54,993 nucleotides of DNA from an uncultured Clostridium sp. Its GTDB lineage: Bacteria > Bacillota > Clostridia > TANB77 > CAG-508. The stretch lies in contig CATYUF010000004.1 of assembly GCA_958413095.1 (NCBI GenBank), positions 1-54,993 of the forward strand. Direction: 5' to 3'. The stretch's first letter is position 1. Each line of letters begins with the position of its first letter. A program made the translations under genes and the position numbers. This document shows positions 8,767-17,702 of this stretch, one piece after another. The notes beneath the pieces are model-generated. The model made no database searches. It was not told the origin of the DNA and saw only the letters and a list, made by a program, of their open reading frames with translations.

Positions 8767-8810
8767 AAAATCACCAACATATATTTAATTAAGATATATG
8801 AGGTGATTTT
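8767..8810 (+). promoter_or_regulatory. Hairpin that buries a ribosome-binding site
   Basis: AAAATCACC (8767-8775) pairs with GGTGATTTT (8802-8810), and CATATAT (8778-8784) with ATATATG (8794-8800), giving a 16-bp stem with a small AA/A internal loop. The right arm contains the GAGGTGAT Shine-Dalgarno of the gene starting at 8812. Folding would block translation, or the hairpin may stop transcription. Confidence 0.55.
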
Positions 8811-8811
8811 T

Positions 8812-9651
8812 ATGTATTATATAGAACAAGCTGACAAGCCAAGCAAAATAGAAGAATGGTTCAACATTGTGAAATTAAAAAATAATAGAATTATTTTACC
8901 AAACAAAAAGGAAGACAACATAAAAACAGACGAAATATTAGCAAAAAAAACAAAAAATATTTTAGATAAGACAGCTTCTAAAAAAATAATTTTAAGTAAA
9001 AATATACATAAAAAAAATGGCTATATAAATTACTTATATTCATATAATTACGATATAGTAGATGGAAAATGGTTTTTTAAAATATTATTATATGATGTTC
9101 TAGAATACATAATTATGAAAGAGAATTTAGATAAAGAAGAAACACAAATAAGTATAATGATAAACGATATTACAGAAAGAGACTTATATAATATTAAAAA
9201 GATAATAACAAATTTTAAGAAAGTAAATATAATAACAAATCATTTAGAAAAATTTAAAAACCTTGAAGAAAAATATAAGGATATAGGAATAGTTATAAAT
9301 GTAGGAAATAATAAACGAAAAGGAGTTTTAAAATCTAAAATAATATTAAATTTAGATTTTCCATCTGAATTAGTGAATAAATATAATATTTATGATGAAG
9401 CAATAATAGTTAACTTTCAAAATAATGTTAAAATCAAGAAAAAAAGATATAATGGAATTTGCATTAATGATTACGAAATTAATGTCAAAAATTGTAGTGA
9501 TTTTAATTTTTTAGATTTTGAAAATTATTTCAAAAAAGAGCTGTATGAAGGGATTTTATACAAAAATCAACCAGTAGAAGAAATTTTAAAAAAGCTAAAA
9601 ATAGATGGAGTAGTAATAGAGAAACTGATTGGAACAAATAATTTGATTTAA
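8812..9651 (+). CDS. Conserved hypothetical protein, Rossmann-like
   Basis: Unrecognised protein, 279 aa from ATG 8812 (GAGGTGAT ends 4 bases upstream; a GTG at 8803 lies inside that site). No signal peptide or membrane segment. The middle looks like alternating beta/alpha: VNIITNHLEKF, then IGIVINVG, then KSKIILNLDFPSE, which resembles a nucleotide-binding Rossmann half, but no GxGxxG is present. It is Lys/Ile/Asn-rich like its neighbours. It stands alone between the methyltransferase and PBP1A with its own RBS-burying hairpin. No function is proposed. Confidence 0.7.
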   Translation: MYYIEQADKPSKIEEWFNIVKLKNNRIILPNKKEDNIKTDEILAKKTKNILDKTASKKIILSKNIHKKNGYINYLYSYNYDIVDGKWFFKILLYDVLEYIIMKENLDKEETQISIMINDITERDLYNIKKIITNFKKVNIITNHLEKFKNLEEKYKDIGIVINVGNNKRKGVLKSKIILNLDFPSELVNKYNIYDEAIIVNFQNNVKIKKKRYNGICINDYEINVKNCSDFNFLDFENYFKKELYEGILYKNQPVEEILKKLKIDGVVIEKLIGTNNLI

Positions 9652-9738
9652 TATTACAAATTTTTTTATAAATGCTTTTCTTTTTTTTAAAAGTATAATA
9701 TAATGTAAACATCAATATTTTGGCAAGGAGGTTGTAAA

Positions 9739-12363
9739 ATGCCAACAGATAGTAGTAATAAGAAGAATAATAGAGAGAATAAAAGTGGACCTTATAAAGT
9801 ACAAAACTCAAAGAATAACAAAAAAAGAAAAGTTAGTAATGCAAAAAATAAGCCTACAAGTAAAAATGAGAAAAATAAAAAGAAAAGTAAGAAAAATAAA
9901 GAAGGAAAATTTTCAAGTAGACATCCTAAATTGATGATGTTTATAAGAATTATGATATTAATAATTTTACTTCTATGTGTAATAGGAGCAGGAGTAGTTG
10001 CAGGTGTTTTCTTCGGACTTTTTGGTGATGACTTTGAAATTACAAAAGAAGAACTTAAAATAGGTGCTGCAAATACTGTAATTGTAGATAAAAATGGAGG
10101 CGTAATAGCAAACTTAAGTGGAGATGAAAAAAGAAAAATCATTTCACTAAATGATATGGCAGAATATTTACCTAAAGCCTATGTAGCAATGGAAGATGAA
10201 AGATTTTATAAGCATCATGGTGTTGATATAAAAAGAACGGCAGGAGCAATAATAAAGACTTTACTAGGAGATAGCTCTTATGGAGGAAGTACAATTACTC
10301 AACAATTAGTAAAGAATATAACAAAAGATGACGAAAGAAGTGGTTTGGCAGGTATTATGAGAAAGGTAAAAGAATGGGCCAAAGCTTGTCAAGTTGAACG
10401 AATGATTTCAAAAGACCAAATTTTAGAATTATACTTGAATATTTTATATGTTGGAGGAGAAGGAAATTTACATGGGGTTGAACTAGGTGCAGAATATTAT
10501 TTTAATAAGAGTGCAAAAGATTTAAGTTTAGCTCAATGTGCATATATGGCAGGAATAAATAGTTCACCTAATAGATATAATCCATTTGCTCCAACAAAAG
10601 ATAATATGGAGTTAATAAAGAAACAAACAAAAGTAGCATTAAACAAAATGAATGAATTAGGATATATAAAAACTCAAGAAGAATATCAAGCAGCAATAGC
10701 AGAAGTAGATGCAGGATTAGGATTTAGCAAAGGAAGTATTGCAACAAGCTCATCTTATTCATATCATACAGAAGCTGTAATAGACCAAGTAGTTAAACAA
10801 GTTATGGAAGAAAAGGGAATATCACAACAATTAGCAGAAAATTATGTTTATAGTAGTGGGCTAACTATACATTCAACAGTAGATACAAATATACAAACAC
10901 AAATGGAGCAAGAATTTGCAAATAATAAATATATAGTAAATGGAATTGCAAAAGATAAAGAGGGTAATAAATTAAATGAACATTCTCAATCAGCAATGGT
11001 TGTAATAGACTATAAAACAGGAAATGTAGTAGGAACTGTTGGAGGATTAGGAGAAAAGAAAGAAGCTAGAGGATTAAATAGAGCTACACAAAGTGTTAGA
11101 CAAACAGGATCATCTATTAAACCATTAGCAGTAGTTGCTCCAGGATTACAAGAAAAAACAATAACAGCGGCAACAGCATATATGGATGAAGAAACAAACT
11201 TTGGAGGAAACTATACTCCTAAAAATCAAAATGGTAAATTTAGTAATGAACCAGTAAATATAAGATATTTTATAGCTAGATCTTTAAATATACCATCAGT
11301 TAAAATAATGAGACAATTAACACCAGAAAAATCAATAGAATATCTAAACAAAATGGGAATACATTCAATAAAAGCAGGAGAAGATAATGATATAACATTA
11401 GCACTAGGAGGAACAAGAAATGGTGCAACACCACTAGAAATGGCAGCAGCATATGCAAGTATAGCAAATGACGGAGTATATATAACACCAACATTTTATA
11501 CAAAAGTAGAAGATTCTAATGGAAATGTAGTTTTAACACCAAAACAAGAACAAACAAGAGTTATATCAGAACAAAATGCATATATAACAAAATCAATAAT
11601 GCAAGAACCAGTAAAATCAGGAGGAACTGCTACATATTGTGCAATTTCAGGAATAGATGTTGCAGCAAAAACTGGAACAACAGATGATGATTATGATAGA
11701 TGGCTTTGTGGTTTCACACCATATTATGCAGCAGCATGTTGGTATGGATATGATAGAAATGAAACTGTTAGATATGCTAATGGAACAATGAACCCAGCAG
11801 GAGCAATTTGGGATGCAGTAATGACAAATATTCATAAAGGATTAGAAAAAGCATCATTTGTAAAACCAGCAGGAATAGTAGAACAAACTGTATGTAAAAC
11901 AACAGGATGTCTAGCAACAACAGGATGCACAAGTACTTATAAAGAAATATTTACACAAGATAATATTCCAGAAAAATGTCAAGGTCATGGAAGTCAAACT
12001 TTATGCACAGAATCAGGAAAAGTAGCGACACAATATTGTTCACAATATTGCGCAACAAAAGTAAATTACTATGGTGCAGTATTGCCAAAAGAACAATTGA
12101 ATTTATGGAAACCAGTTAATCCAAAAAATAATTCAAAAGATAAAGTTAATGATGTTTGTACTATTCATACAAAACCAAAAGAAGAAGCAAAACCACCAGA
12201 AAATAAACCAGACAAAAATACAACAAAGCCACCAGAAACAAATAAAACAAACACAACAAACAAGACAAATACAAGTAATAGCACAAATACAAATACTTCA
12301 AAAGGAAATAGTACAAATACATCTGGAAACTCGACTTCAAAAGAAAATACAAGCAAAAAATAA
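9739..12363 (+). CDS. pbpA: Class A penicillin-binding protein 1A
   Basis: Bifunctional peptidoglycan synthase, 874 aa. A Lys/Asn-rich cytoplasmic tail (1-64) precedes one membrane anchor (about 66-96). The GT51 glycosyltransferase domain has MEDERFYKHHG (Glu152) and GGSTITQQLVKN. The transpeptidase has SSIK (458-461, nucleophile Ser458), SLN (515-517) and KTG (644-646). After the catalytic domain come Cys-containing segments (CKTTGCLATTGC and similar) and a Lys/Pro then Thr/Asn/Ser tail of about 60 residues. It polymerises and crosslinks glycan outside the membrane. CAAGGAGG precedes the ATG; it appears monocistronic. Confidence 0.93.
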   Translation: MPTDSSNKKNNRENKSGPYKVQNSKNNKKRKVSNAKNKPTSKNEKNKKKSKKNKEGKFSSRHPKLMMFIRIMILIILLLCVIGAGVVAGVFFGLFGDDFEITKEELKIGAANTVIVDKNGGVIANLSGDEKRKIISLNDMAEYLPKAYVAMEDERFYKHHGVDIKRTAGAIIKTLLGDSSYGGSTITQQLVKNITKDDERSGLAGIMRKVKEWAKACQVERMISKDQILELYLNILYVGGEGNLHGVELGAEYYFNKSAKDLSLAQCAYMAGINSSPNRYNPFAPTKDNMELIKKQTKVALNKMNELGYIKTQEEYQAAIAEVDAGLGFSKGSIATSSSYSYHTEAVIDQVVKQVMEEKGISQQLAENYVYSSGLTIHSTVDTNIQTQMEQEFANNKYIVNGIAKDKEGNKLNEHSQSAMVVIDYKTGNVVGTVGGLGEKKEARGLNRATQSVRQTGSSIKPLAVVAPGLQEKTITAATAYMDEETNFGGNYTPKNQNGKFSNEPVNIRYFIARSLNIPSVKIMRQLTPEKSIEYLNKMGIHSIKAGEDNDITLALGGTRNGATPLEMAAAYASIANDGVYITPTFYTKVEDSNGNVVLTPKQEQTRVISEQNAYITKSIMQEPVKSGGTATYCAISGIDVAAKTGTTDDDYDRWLCGFTPYYAAACWYGYDRNETVRYANGTMNPAGAIWDAVMTNIHKGLEKASFVKPAGIVEQTVCKTTGCLATTGCTSTYKEIFTQDNIPEKCQGHGSQTLCTESGKVATQYCSQYCATKVNYYGAVLPKEQLNLWKPVNPKNNSKDKVNDVCTIHTKPKEEAKPPENKPDKNTTKPPETNKTNTTNKTNTSNSTNTNTSKGNSTNTSGNSTSKENTSKK

Positions 12364-12460
12364 GAATACTTTTACTTGTTGTATACGAAAAAATCTTATA
12401 TTAGGTCAAAATAAAAGACAAATTTCTATATAATAAGAAAAGTAAAGAAGTAATAAAATG

Positions 12461-12503
12461 TAAATTAAGAGGAAGTCAGAAGCAAAGACTACCTCTTAAT
12501 TTA
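12461..12503 (+). terminator. Hairpin between PBP1A and cysS
   Basis: TAAATTAAGAGG (12461-12472) pairs perfectly with CCTCTTAATTTA (12492-12503), and AGTC/GACT extends the stem inward. No real U-tract follows and the cysS ribosome-binding site comes 12 bases later, so it may be a terminator, an attenuator or a cysS leader element. No T-box sequence was seen. Confidence 0.45.
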
Positions 12504-12526
12504 AAACATAATAAAAGGAGGGAGTT

Positions 12527-13921
12527 ATGGATATATACTTATACAATACTTTAACAAGAAAAAAAGAGAAATTTGTTCCAAGAGATAAGGAAGAAGTGAA
12601 AATTTATTCATGTGGACCAACAGTATATAAAGATGCAACAATAGGAAACATGAGAACAAATATATTTCAAGATGTTTTAAGAAGAGTATTAAAATATAAT
12701 AATTATAAAATTAAGCATGTAATGAATATAACAGATGTTGGACATTTAGTTTCTGATGGTGATGAAGGTGAAGACAAAATGCTTAAATCAGCAAGAGAAG
12801 AAAAGAAGACACCGTTAGAAATAGCAGAACATTATACAAAATTGTTTTTTGAAGATTTAAAAGCTTTAAACATAGAAACACCAGAAATTATATGCAAAGC
12901 AACAGACCATATTCAAGAGATGTTAGAATATGTCAAAAAATTAGTAGAAAATGGTTATGCTTATGAAACATCAACAGCAATATATTTTGATGTTTCGAAA
13001 TTAGATAAATATCCAATATTATCAAATCATAATGTAGAGGAACAAAAAGCAGGAGCAAGGGTAGATGTGGATTTAGAAAAAAGAAATCCATATGATTTTG
13101 CATTATGGATAAAAGCACCAGAAAATCATTTGATGAAGTGGGATAGCCCTTGGGGACCAAGCTACCCAGGATGGCATATTGAATGTTCAGCAATGGGAAG
13201 AAAATATCTTGGAGAACAATTTGATATTCATACAGGAGGAATAGATTTAATACCAACTCATCATGAAAATGAAATAGCTCAAAGTAAAGGAGCTTGTGGC
13301 AAAATACCAGCAAATTATTGGTTACATGGAGAATATCTATTAATTAATGGTGGGAAAATGTCAAAAAGTTTAGGTAATGTTTATCTAATAAAAGACATAA
13401 AAGAAAGAGGATATGACCCAATTGTATATAAATTATTTTGTTATTCAGCAAGTTATAGAAATAAAATAAACTTTACTTGGGAGGCAATGGAATCTACTTC
13501 AAAATCTTTAGAAAGACTAAGAAAGGGTTATCAAACACATAGAGCAGGTAAAGATGAGTTAAATGAGGAAGATATTAAGAACTTATCAAATATAGAAAAT
13601 GGATTCCATGAAGCAATTAATGATGACATGAATATTCCGTTAGCAATGAGTTTTGTGTGGTCAGCTATAAGATATGAGAAGAAATCACAAAAAATAGCAG
13701 AATTATTACTAAAATTTGATACAGTATTAGGAATAGAAATTGAAAAAGAAGATAAAAATGAAATTCAAATTCCAGAAGAAATATTGAAATTAGTTGAAGA
13801 AAGAAATATTGCAAGAAAAGAGAAAAATTGGGAAGAATCAGACAGAATTAGAGATTTATTACAAGAAAAAGGATATGTAGTAAAAGATACAAAAGATGGA
13901 ACTAAAATAAGTAAAAATTAA
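12527..13921 (+). CDS. cysS: Cysteinyl-tRNA synthetase
   Basis: CysRS, 464 aa, charges tRNA-Cys using ATP in the cytoplasm. Zinc ligands are present (Cys29 in SCGPTVY, Cys in HIECSAM, His in THHENE) and the KMSKS loop is intact (KMSKSLGNV). The HIGH signature reads TIGN (residues 38-41), with Thr in place of the first His; I believe this occurs in one branch of bacterial CysRS and do not read it as damage. AAAGGAGGGAGTT precedes the ATG. Confidence 0.94.
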   Translation: MDIYLYNTLTRKKEKFVPRDKEEVKIYSCGPTVYKDATIGNMRTNIFQDVLRRVLKYNNYKIKHVMNITDVGHLVSDGDEGEDKMLKSAREEKKTPLEIAEHYTKLFFEDLKALNIETPEIICKATDHIQEMLEYVKKLVENGYAYETSTAIYFDVSKLDKYPILSNHNVEEQKAGARVDVDLEKRNPYDFALWIKAPENHLMKWDSPWGPSYPGWHIECSAMGRKYLGEQFDIHTGGIDLIPTHHENEIAQSKGACGKIPANYWLHGEYLLINGGKMSKSLGNVYLIKDIKERGYDPIVYKLFCYSASYRNKINFTWEAMESTSKSLERLRKGYQTHRAGKDELNEEDIKNLSNIENGFHEAINDDMNIPLAMSFVWSAIRYEKKSQKIAELLLKFDTVLGIEIEKEDKNEIQIPEEILKLVEERNIARKEKNWEESDRIRDLLQEKGYVVKDTKDGTKISKN

Positions 13922-14032
13922 TAAAAATAAGAATTTATGCAGTAAAAGAAAATAGTAAAAATAAAAAATATTATATCTTTAAATATATATGTAATTTTTG
14001 TAAATACTAAAAGTATTAAGGAGGAATGTATT

Positions 14033-15040
14033 ATGGCAATATTATTACCAGGAGGAGCAGGATTTATAGGAAGTCATACTGCAGTAGAATTATTAAATGA
14101 AGGAAAAGAAATTATAATATTAGATAATTTTTCTAATAGTAAACCAGAAGTATTAGATGCAATAAGAGAAATAACAGGAAAAGAATTTAAGTTTTATGAA
14201 ATGGACTATTTAGACAGAGAAAAACTAGAAAAAGTTTTTGAGGAAAATGAAATAGATGCAGTATTAAATTTTGCAGGTTACAAAGCAGTTGGAGAATCAG
14301 TACAAAAACCAATAGAATATTATCAAAATAATATATCAGGTGCATTAGTATTACTAGATACTATGAGAAAATATGGATGTAAGAAATTTATTTTCAGTTC
14401 TTCAGCAACAGTATATGGAGAACCAGAAAGAATACCATTGACAGAAGATTGTAAAACAGGAGGAACAACTAATCCATATGGTACAACTAAGTTATTTATT
14501 GAACAAATATTAAAAGATATATATGCTTCTGATAATACATGGGATATATGTATATTAAGATATTTTAATCCAGTAGGAGCACATGAAAGTGGGTTAATTG
14601 GAGAAGAACCTCAAGGTATACCAAATAACTTAATGCCATATATTGTTAGGGTTGCTTCAGGTCAATTAAAAGAATTATCAGTATTTGGAGATGACTATAA
14701 TACACCAGATGGAACAGGGGTTAGAGATTATATACATGTAGTTGATTTAGCTAAAGGACATGTAAAGGCATTAGAAAAATTAGATAAAGAGCAACAAGGA
14801 TTGTATATATATAACTTGGGAACAGGAACAGGATATAGTGTTTTAGATATGGTAAAAGCTTTTGTGAAAGCTACAGGAAAAGATGTACCATATAAAATAG
14901 CTCCAAGAAGAGCTGGGGATATAGCAACTTGTTATGCTGAGCCAACAAAAGCAAAAGAAGAATTGAATTGGCAAGCAGAGAAAACATTAGAAGAAATGTG
15001 CAAGGATTCTTGGAATTATATAAATAAATGTGAAAATTAA
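14033..15040 (+). CDS. galE: UDP-glucose 4-epimerase
   Basis: GalE, 335 aa, short-chain dehydrogenase-fold enzyme interconverting UDP-glucose and UDP-galactose with bound NAD. GGAGFIGSHTAVELL (residues 7-21) is the NAD site; SSSATVYG and YGTTK (Tyr149, Lys153) make the catalytic triad. Full length. AAGGAGGAATGTATT precedes the ATG. No other sugar-nucleotide gene is adjacent, so its pathway use (Leloir or glycan synthesis) is open. A strong terminator follows. Confidence 0.95.
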   Translation: MAILLPGGAGFIGSHTAVELLNEGKEIIILDNFSNSKPEVLDAIREITGKEFKFYEMDYLDREKLEKVFEENEIDAVLNFAGYKAVGESVQKPIEYYQNNISGALVLLDTMRKYGCKKFIFSSSATVYGEPERIPLTEDCKTGGTTNPYGTTKLFIEQILKDIYASDNTWDICILRYFNPVGAHESGLIGEEPQGIPNNLMPYIVRVASGQLKELSVFGDDYNTPDGTGVRDYIHVVDLAKGHVKALEKLDKEQQGLYIYNLGTGTGYSVLDMVKAFVKATGKDVPYKIAPRRAGDIATCYAEPTKAKEELNWQAEKTLEEMCKDSWNYINKCEN

Positions 15041-15046
15041 AATATT

Positions 15047-15079
15047 AAGGTCAGTCCAATGTCGAATCGGACTGACCTT
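15047..15079. terminator. Bidirectional terminator between galE and spoVAE
   Basis: AAGGTCAGTCC (15047-15057) and GGACTGACCTT (15069-15079) form a perfect 11-bp stem with an 11-base loop. It sits between the convergent galE stop and spoVAE stop and is the most GC-rich stem in the area. Confidence 0.8.
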
Positions 15080-15086
15080 AGATTTA

Positions 15087-15482
15087 TTATTGTTTTTTCA
15101 TTTTAGGTTTAGAAATTAGTGAAGCAATATAGCCAAAGAAAATAGCAGCAGCAATCCCACCGGCAGCATTTTTAATTCCACCTGTAAAGGCACCAACTAA
15201 TCCGTATTCTCTTACACCCTCAATAGCACCTTTAGCTAAGTTATATCCAAAACCTGTTAAAGGAATAGTTGCACCAGCTCCAGCAAAATCTACTAAATAT
15301 TGATATATTCCAAGACCACCTAAAATAGCACCTAAGGTAACAAAAACAACTAGAATTTTTGCAGGTGTTAGTTTAGTTTTATCTATTAGAATTTGACCAA
15401 TAACACATATTAGACCACCTACTATGAAACATTTTAGTAAAGGCATAAAACTAAAAACATTTGCCCAATTTATATTTGCCAT
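15087..15482 (-). CDS. spoVAE: Stage V sporulation protein AE (SpoVAEb type)
   Basis: SpoVAE, 131 aa, a hydrophobic protein with about four membrane segments. GGLICVIGQILIDKTKLTPA and the AGAGATIPLTGFGYNLAKGA segment are typical of the SpoVAC/SpoVAE family. With SpoVAC and SpoVAD it forms the channel moving Ca-dipicolinate into the forespore and out at germination. CGGAAAGGAATTAAATTTATT precedes the ATG. It is the last gene of the spoVA group, 105 bp after spoVAD. It is homologous to SpoVAC in this window. Confidence 0.92.
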   Translation of the reverse strand: MANINWANVFSFMPLLKCFIVGGLICVIGQILIDKTKLTPAKILVVFVTLGAILGGLGIYQYLVDFAGAGATIPLTGFGYNLAKGAIEGVREYGLVGAFTGGIKNAAGGIAAAIFFGYIASLISKPKMKKQ

Positions 15483-15587
15483 AATAAATTTAATTCCTTT
15501 CCGTTTTTATTAAAAGAAAAATAGTTATAAAATAGCAAAGTTCTTTAAATCAACTATTAGTCTTTTAAATATTTTTATTATTATATT

Positions 15588-16598
15588 CTAAGTTAAATCT
15601 AGTTCAATACTGATGGCATGTGCAATTCCTGGAATAGATTCACCTTGCTGGTTAGTAGTAGAGTTAGTTAATGCCCCAGTAGCAATTAAAAGTAATCTTT
15701 TTATATTTTTTTGTTTTAATTGTTTAAATAAATAACCAGAAAATACAGTTCCACAACATGCACAGCCACTACCACCACTATGTGTATCTTGAGTATTTTT
15801 ATCAAAAATTAATACTCCACAGTCATTATAATTGTTTTTTATATTGTAACCGTGTGTTTTACATAAATCAATCGCGATTTCTTTTCCAATGTGGCCTAAA
15901 TCTCCACTAATTATTGCATCATAATAATTAGGACTTCTTCCAGTATCTTTAAAATGAGTTATCAAAGTATCTACTAAACTAGGAGCCATTGCTGCTCCCA
16001 TATTATTTGCATCTTTTATTCCCATATCTACAATTTTACCAGGTGTTATATGAGTAATAAAAGGACCATTTCCTGTTTGACTTAAAATCGCACTACCTGA
16101 ACCTGTAACAGTCCATTGACTTGATGGTGGCCTTTGATTTCCTAATTCTAGTGGGAAACGAAATTGCTTCTCAGCACTACAAAAGTGACTTGAAGTTGCA
16201 CATAATACATTTTTAGCAAATCCTTCCACACAAATAGAACCTAAGCATAGAGATTCAACAAAAGTTGAACAAGCACCAAATACACCAAAAAAAGGAATAT
16301 TTAACTCTCTAAGCCCAAAACTTGATGATATACATTGATTTAATAAATCTCCTGCAAATATACAGTCAATATCAGAAGAGGAAATACCAGCTTTAGAAAT
16401 AACCATATTTACAGTTTCTTTAATTATTTTACTTTCAGCTTTTTCCCATGTTTTTTCTCCCCAAAATTCATCTTCTAATGTTTGATCAAAGAATTTTGCA
16501 AGTGGTCCATCAGCTTCTTTTGGACCAACAATAGAAGCACATTCAACAATAGTTGGTGGGGAATTGAATTTTATTGTTTGTTTTCCTAGCTTTTCCAA
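15588..16598 (-). CDS. spoVAD: Stage V sporulation protein AD
   Basis: SpoVAD, 336 aa, thiolase-fold protein that binds dipicolinic acid at the spore inner membrane. Starts with the family block MEKLGKQTIKFNSPPTIVE; GDLLNQC, FGACSTFVE, GSGSAILSQ and GGSGCACCG are conserved landmarks, and length is normal. The start is TTG at 16598, supported by GGGAGG 5 bases upstream. It is separated from upstream spoVAC by 188 bp, unusually wide for this operon. Its presence indicates an endospore former. Confidence 0.94.
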   Translation of the reverse strand: MEKLGKQTIKFNSPPTIVECASIVGPKEADGPLAKFFDQTLEDEFWGEKTWEKAESKIIKETVNMVISKAGISSSDIDCIFAGDLLNQCISSSFGLRELNIPFFGVFGACSTFVESLCLGSICVEGFAKNVLCATSSHFCSAEKQFRFPLELGNQRPPSSQWTVTGSGSAILSQTGNGPFITHITPGKIVDMGIKDANNMGAAMAPSLVDTLITHFKDTGRSPNYYDAIISGDLGHIGKEIAIDLCKTHGYNIKNNYNDCGVLIFDKNTQDTHSGGSGCACCGTVFSGYLFKQLKQKNIKRLLLIATGALTNSTTNQQGESIPGIAHAISIELDLT

Positions 16599-16786
16599 GA
16601 GTACCTCCCAAATATATTTATATAATATTTTATAATTTTTTTAATTAGTTAATAAAGCAATTAAATAATGTTTACTATAATAAATAATTTAGTAAACTTA
16701 TAAAAATAGAAAAAATTTATAAAACTTAATCTTTATCAAAAACAAATAATCTAAGGCTGTTATTAATAATAAAGACTTATAATATT
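16599..16786 (-). other. Wide spacer between spoVAC and spoVAD
   Basis: 188 bp of AT-rich DNA with the spoVAD ribosome-binding site at its left end. No ORF, strong hairpin or convincing sigma-F/G promoter was recognised, although the width would allow a separate promoter for spoVAD. Confidence 0.4.
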
Positions 16787-17254
16787 TTACACAAAAGTGA
16801 TGGTTTGAGCATTGAAGATTAAATATATAATTCCTACAAGAATAGATGTTGAAATACCGAATACAAGAACTGGTCCTGCAACAGTAAACATTTTTCCACC
16901 AACACCCATAACATAACCTTCGGATTTATATTCCATTGCAGGAGAAACAATCGAGTTTGCAAAACCTGTAATAGGAACTAATGAACCCGCACCAGCAAAT
17001 TTACCTATTTTATTAAATAAATTCAAGCTTGTTAAAAATGCAGATAAACCAATTAAGATAATAGAAACTATTGTACCTGAGGCTTGAACATCTAGTCCAC
17101 GCTCTTTACATATATTAAGAATTACTTGCCCAATAGTACATATTAAACCACCTACCCAAAAAGCATTGAAACAATTCTTTAAAATAGGGGAATTAGGCGA
17201 TTTTTTATCTACATAGTCTTGATATGTTTTTTTACTTTCAATTGGATTTTCCAT
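16787..17254 (-). CDS. spoVAC: Stage V sporulation protein AC
   Basis: SpoVAC, 155 aa, integral membrane component of the spore dipicolinate channel; in Bacillus it acts as a mechanosensitive channel. A soluble N-terminus (about 1-30) is followed by about four helices; FWVGGLICTIGQVI and FAGAGSLVPITGFANSIVSPAMEYKSEG are family signatures. It is preceded 23 bp upstream by the dodecin gene, so the two are probably co-transcribed in the forespore. Confidence 0.93.
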   Translation of the reverse strand: MENPIESKKTYQDYVDKKSPNSPILKNCFNAFWVGGLICTIGQVILNICKERGLDVQASGTIVSIILIGLSAFLTSLNLFNKIGKFAGAGSLVPITGFANSIVSPAMEYKSEGYVMGVGGKMFTVAGPVLVFGISTSILVGIIYLIFNAQTITFV

Positions 17255-17277
17255 AATTTATCAACCTTTCAAATTTA

Positions 17278-17505
17278 TTAAGCATCATTAGTATCTTTTC
17301 TATTTAAGTCAATAGAAAAACTAATATCTAAGTCTACAAAATATTCAGAAATTTTATCACCACTTATTGAAGCTCTTTGCTCTATAATTTTTACTTCTGT
17401 TAAATAATCAATTGTTTTAGATGCTTCAGCAATAGCTTTAACAATAGCATCTTTCCAAGATACTGTAGAATTACCTGTTATAATTAAATGTTTTTTAATG
17501 TCCAT
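17278..17505 (-). CDS. Dodecin-like flavin-binding protein
   Basis: 75-aa protein of the dodecin family, small beta-alpha-beta-beta proteins that assemble into hollow dodecamers binding flavin. Matching features are SWKDAIVKAIAEASKTI (residues 16-32), VKIIEQRASI (38-47) and the amphipathic strand YFVDLDISFSIDL. GAAAGGATTGATTTTTTT precedes the ATG. It heads the minus-strand dodecin-spoVAC-spoVAD-spoVAE group, only 23 bp from spoVAC, which suggests a spore role, perhaps flavin storage. That role is inference. Confidence 0.8.
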   Translation of the reverse strand: MDIKKHLIITGNSTVSWKDAIVKAIAEASKTIDYLTEVKIIEQRASISGDKISEYFVDLDISFSIDLNRKDTNDA

Positions 17506-17702
17506 AAAAAAATCAATCCTTTCTTAATTTAATAAAAAGTATACAAAATAATAAAAGATATTTACTTTCATAAAAAATTAATACTTTCAAATCTTTCATG
17601 AATATTTTTGCCTAAATGACAAAAAATATACAAAAAGAGTAGAAAAAATTTTAAAAAAAATATATAATAATCAAAAAATATAACAAATAGGAAGGTTTTG
17701 AA

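Noticed and set aside
12364..12526. T-box riboswitch before cysS
   Set aside because: Only about 160 bp are available and neither a specifier loop nor the GGUGG antiterminator sequence is visible; just one plain hairpin.
12564..12660. CysRS HIGH motif reads TIGN, possible inactive enzyme
   Set aside because: Zinc ligands and KMSKS are intact and a Thr at the first position is, as I recall, normal in one CysRS branch.
13990..14004. TGTAAT...TGTAAA before galE as another response-regulator box
   Set aside because: The half-sites are 3 bases apart, not 5, so the 11-bp phasing is lost.
17506..17702. Sigma-G promoter for the dodecin-spoVA group
   Set aside because: One is expected, but no sequence matched -35/-10 well enough to report.
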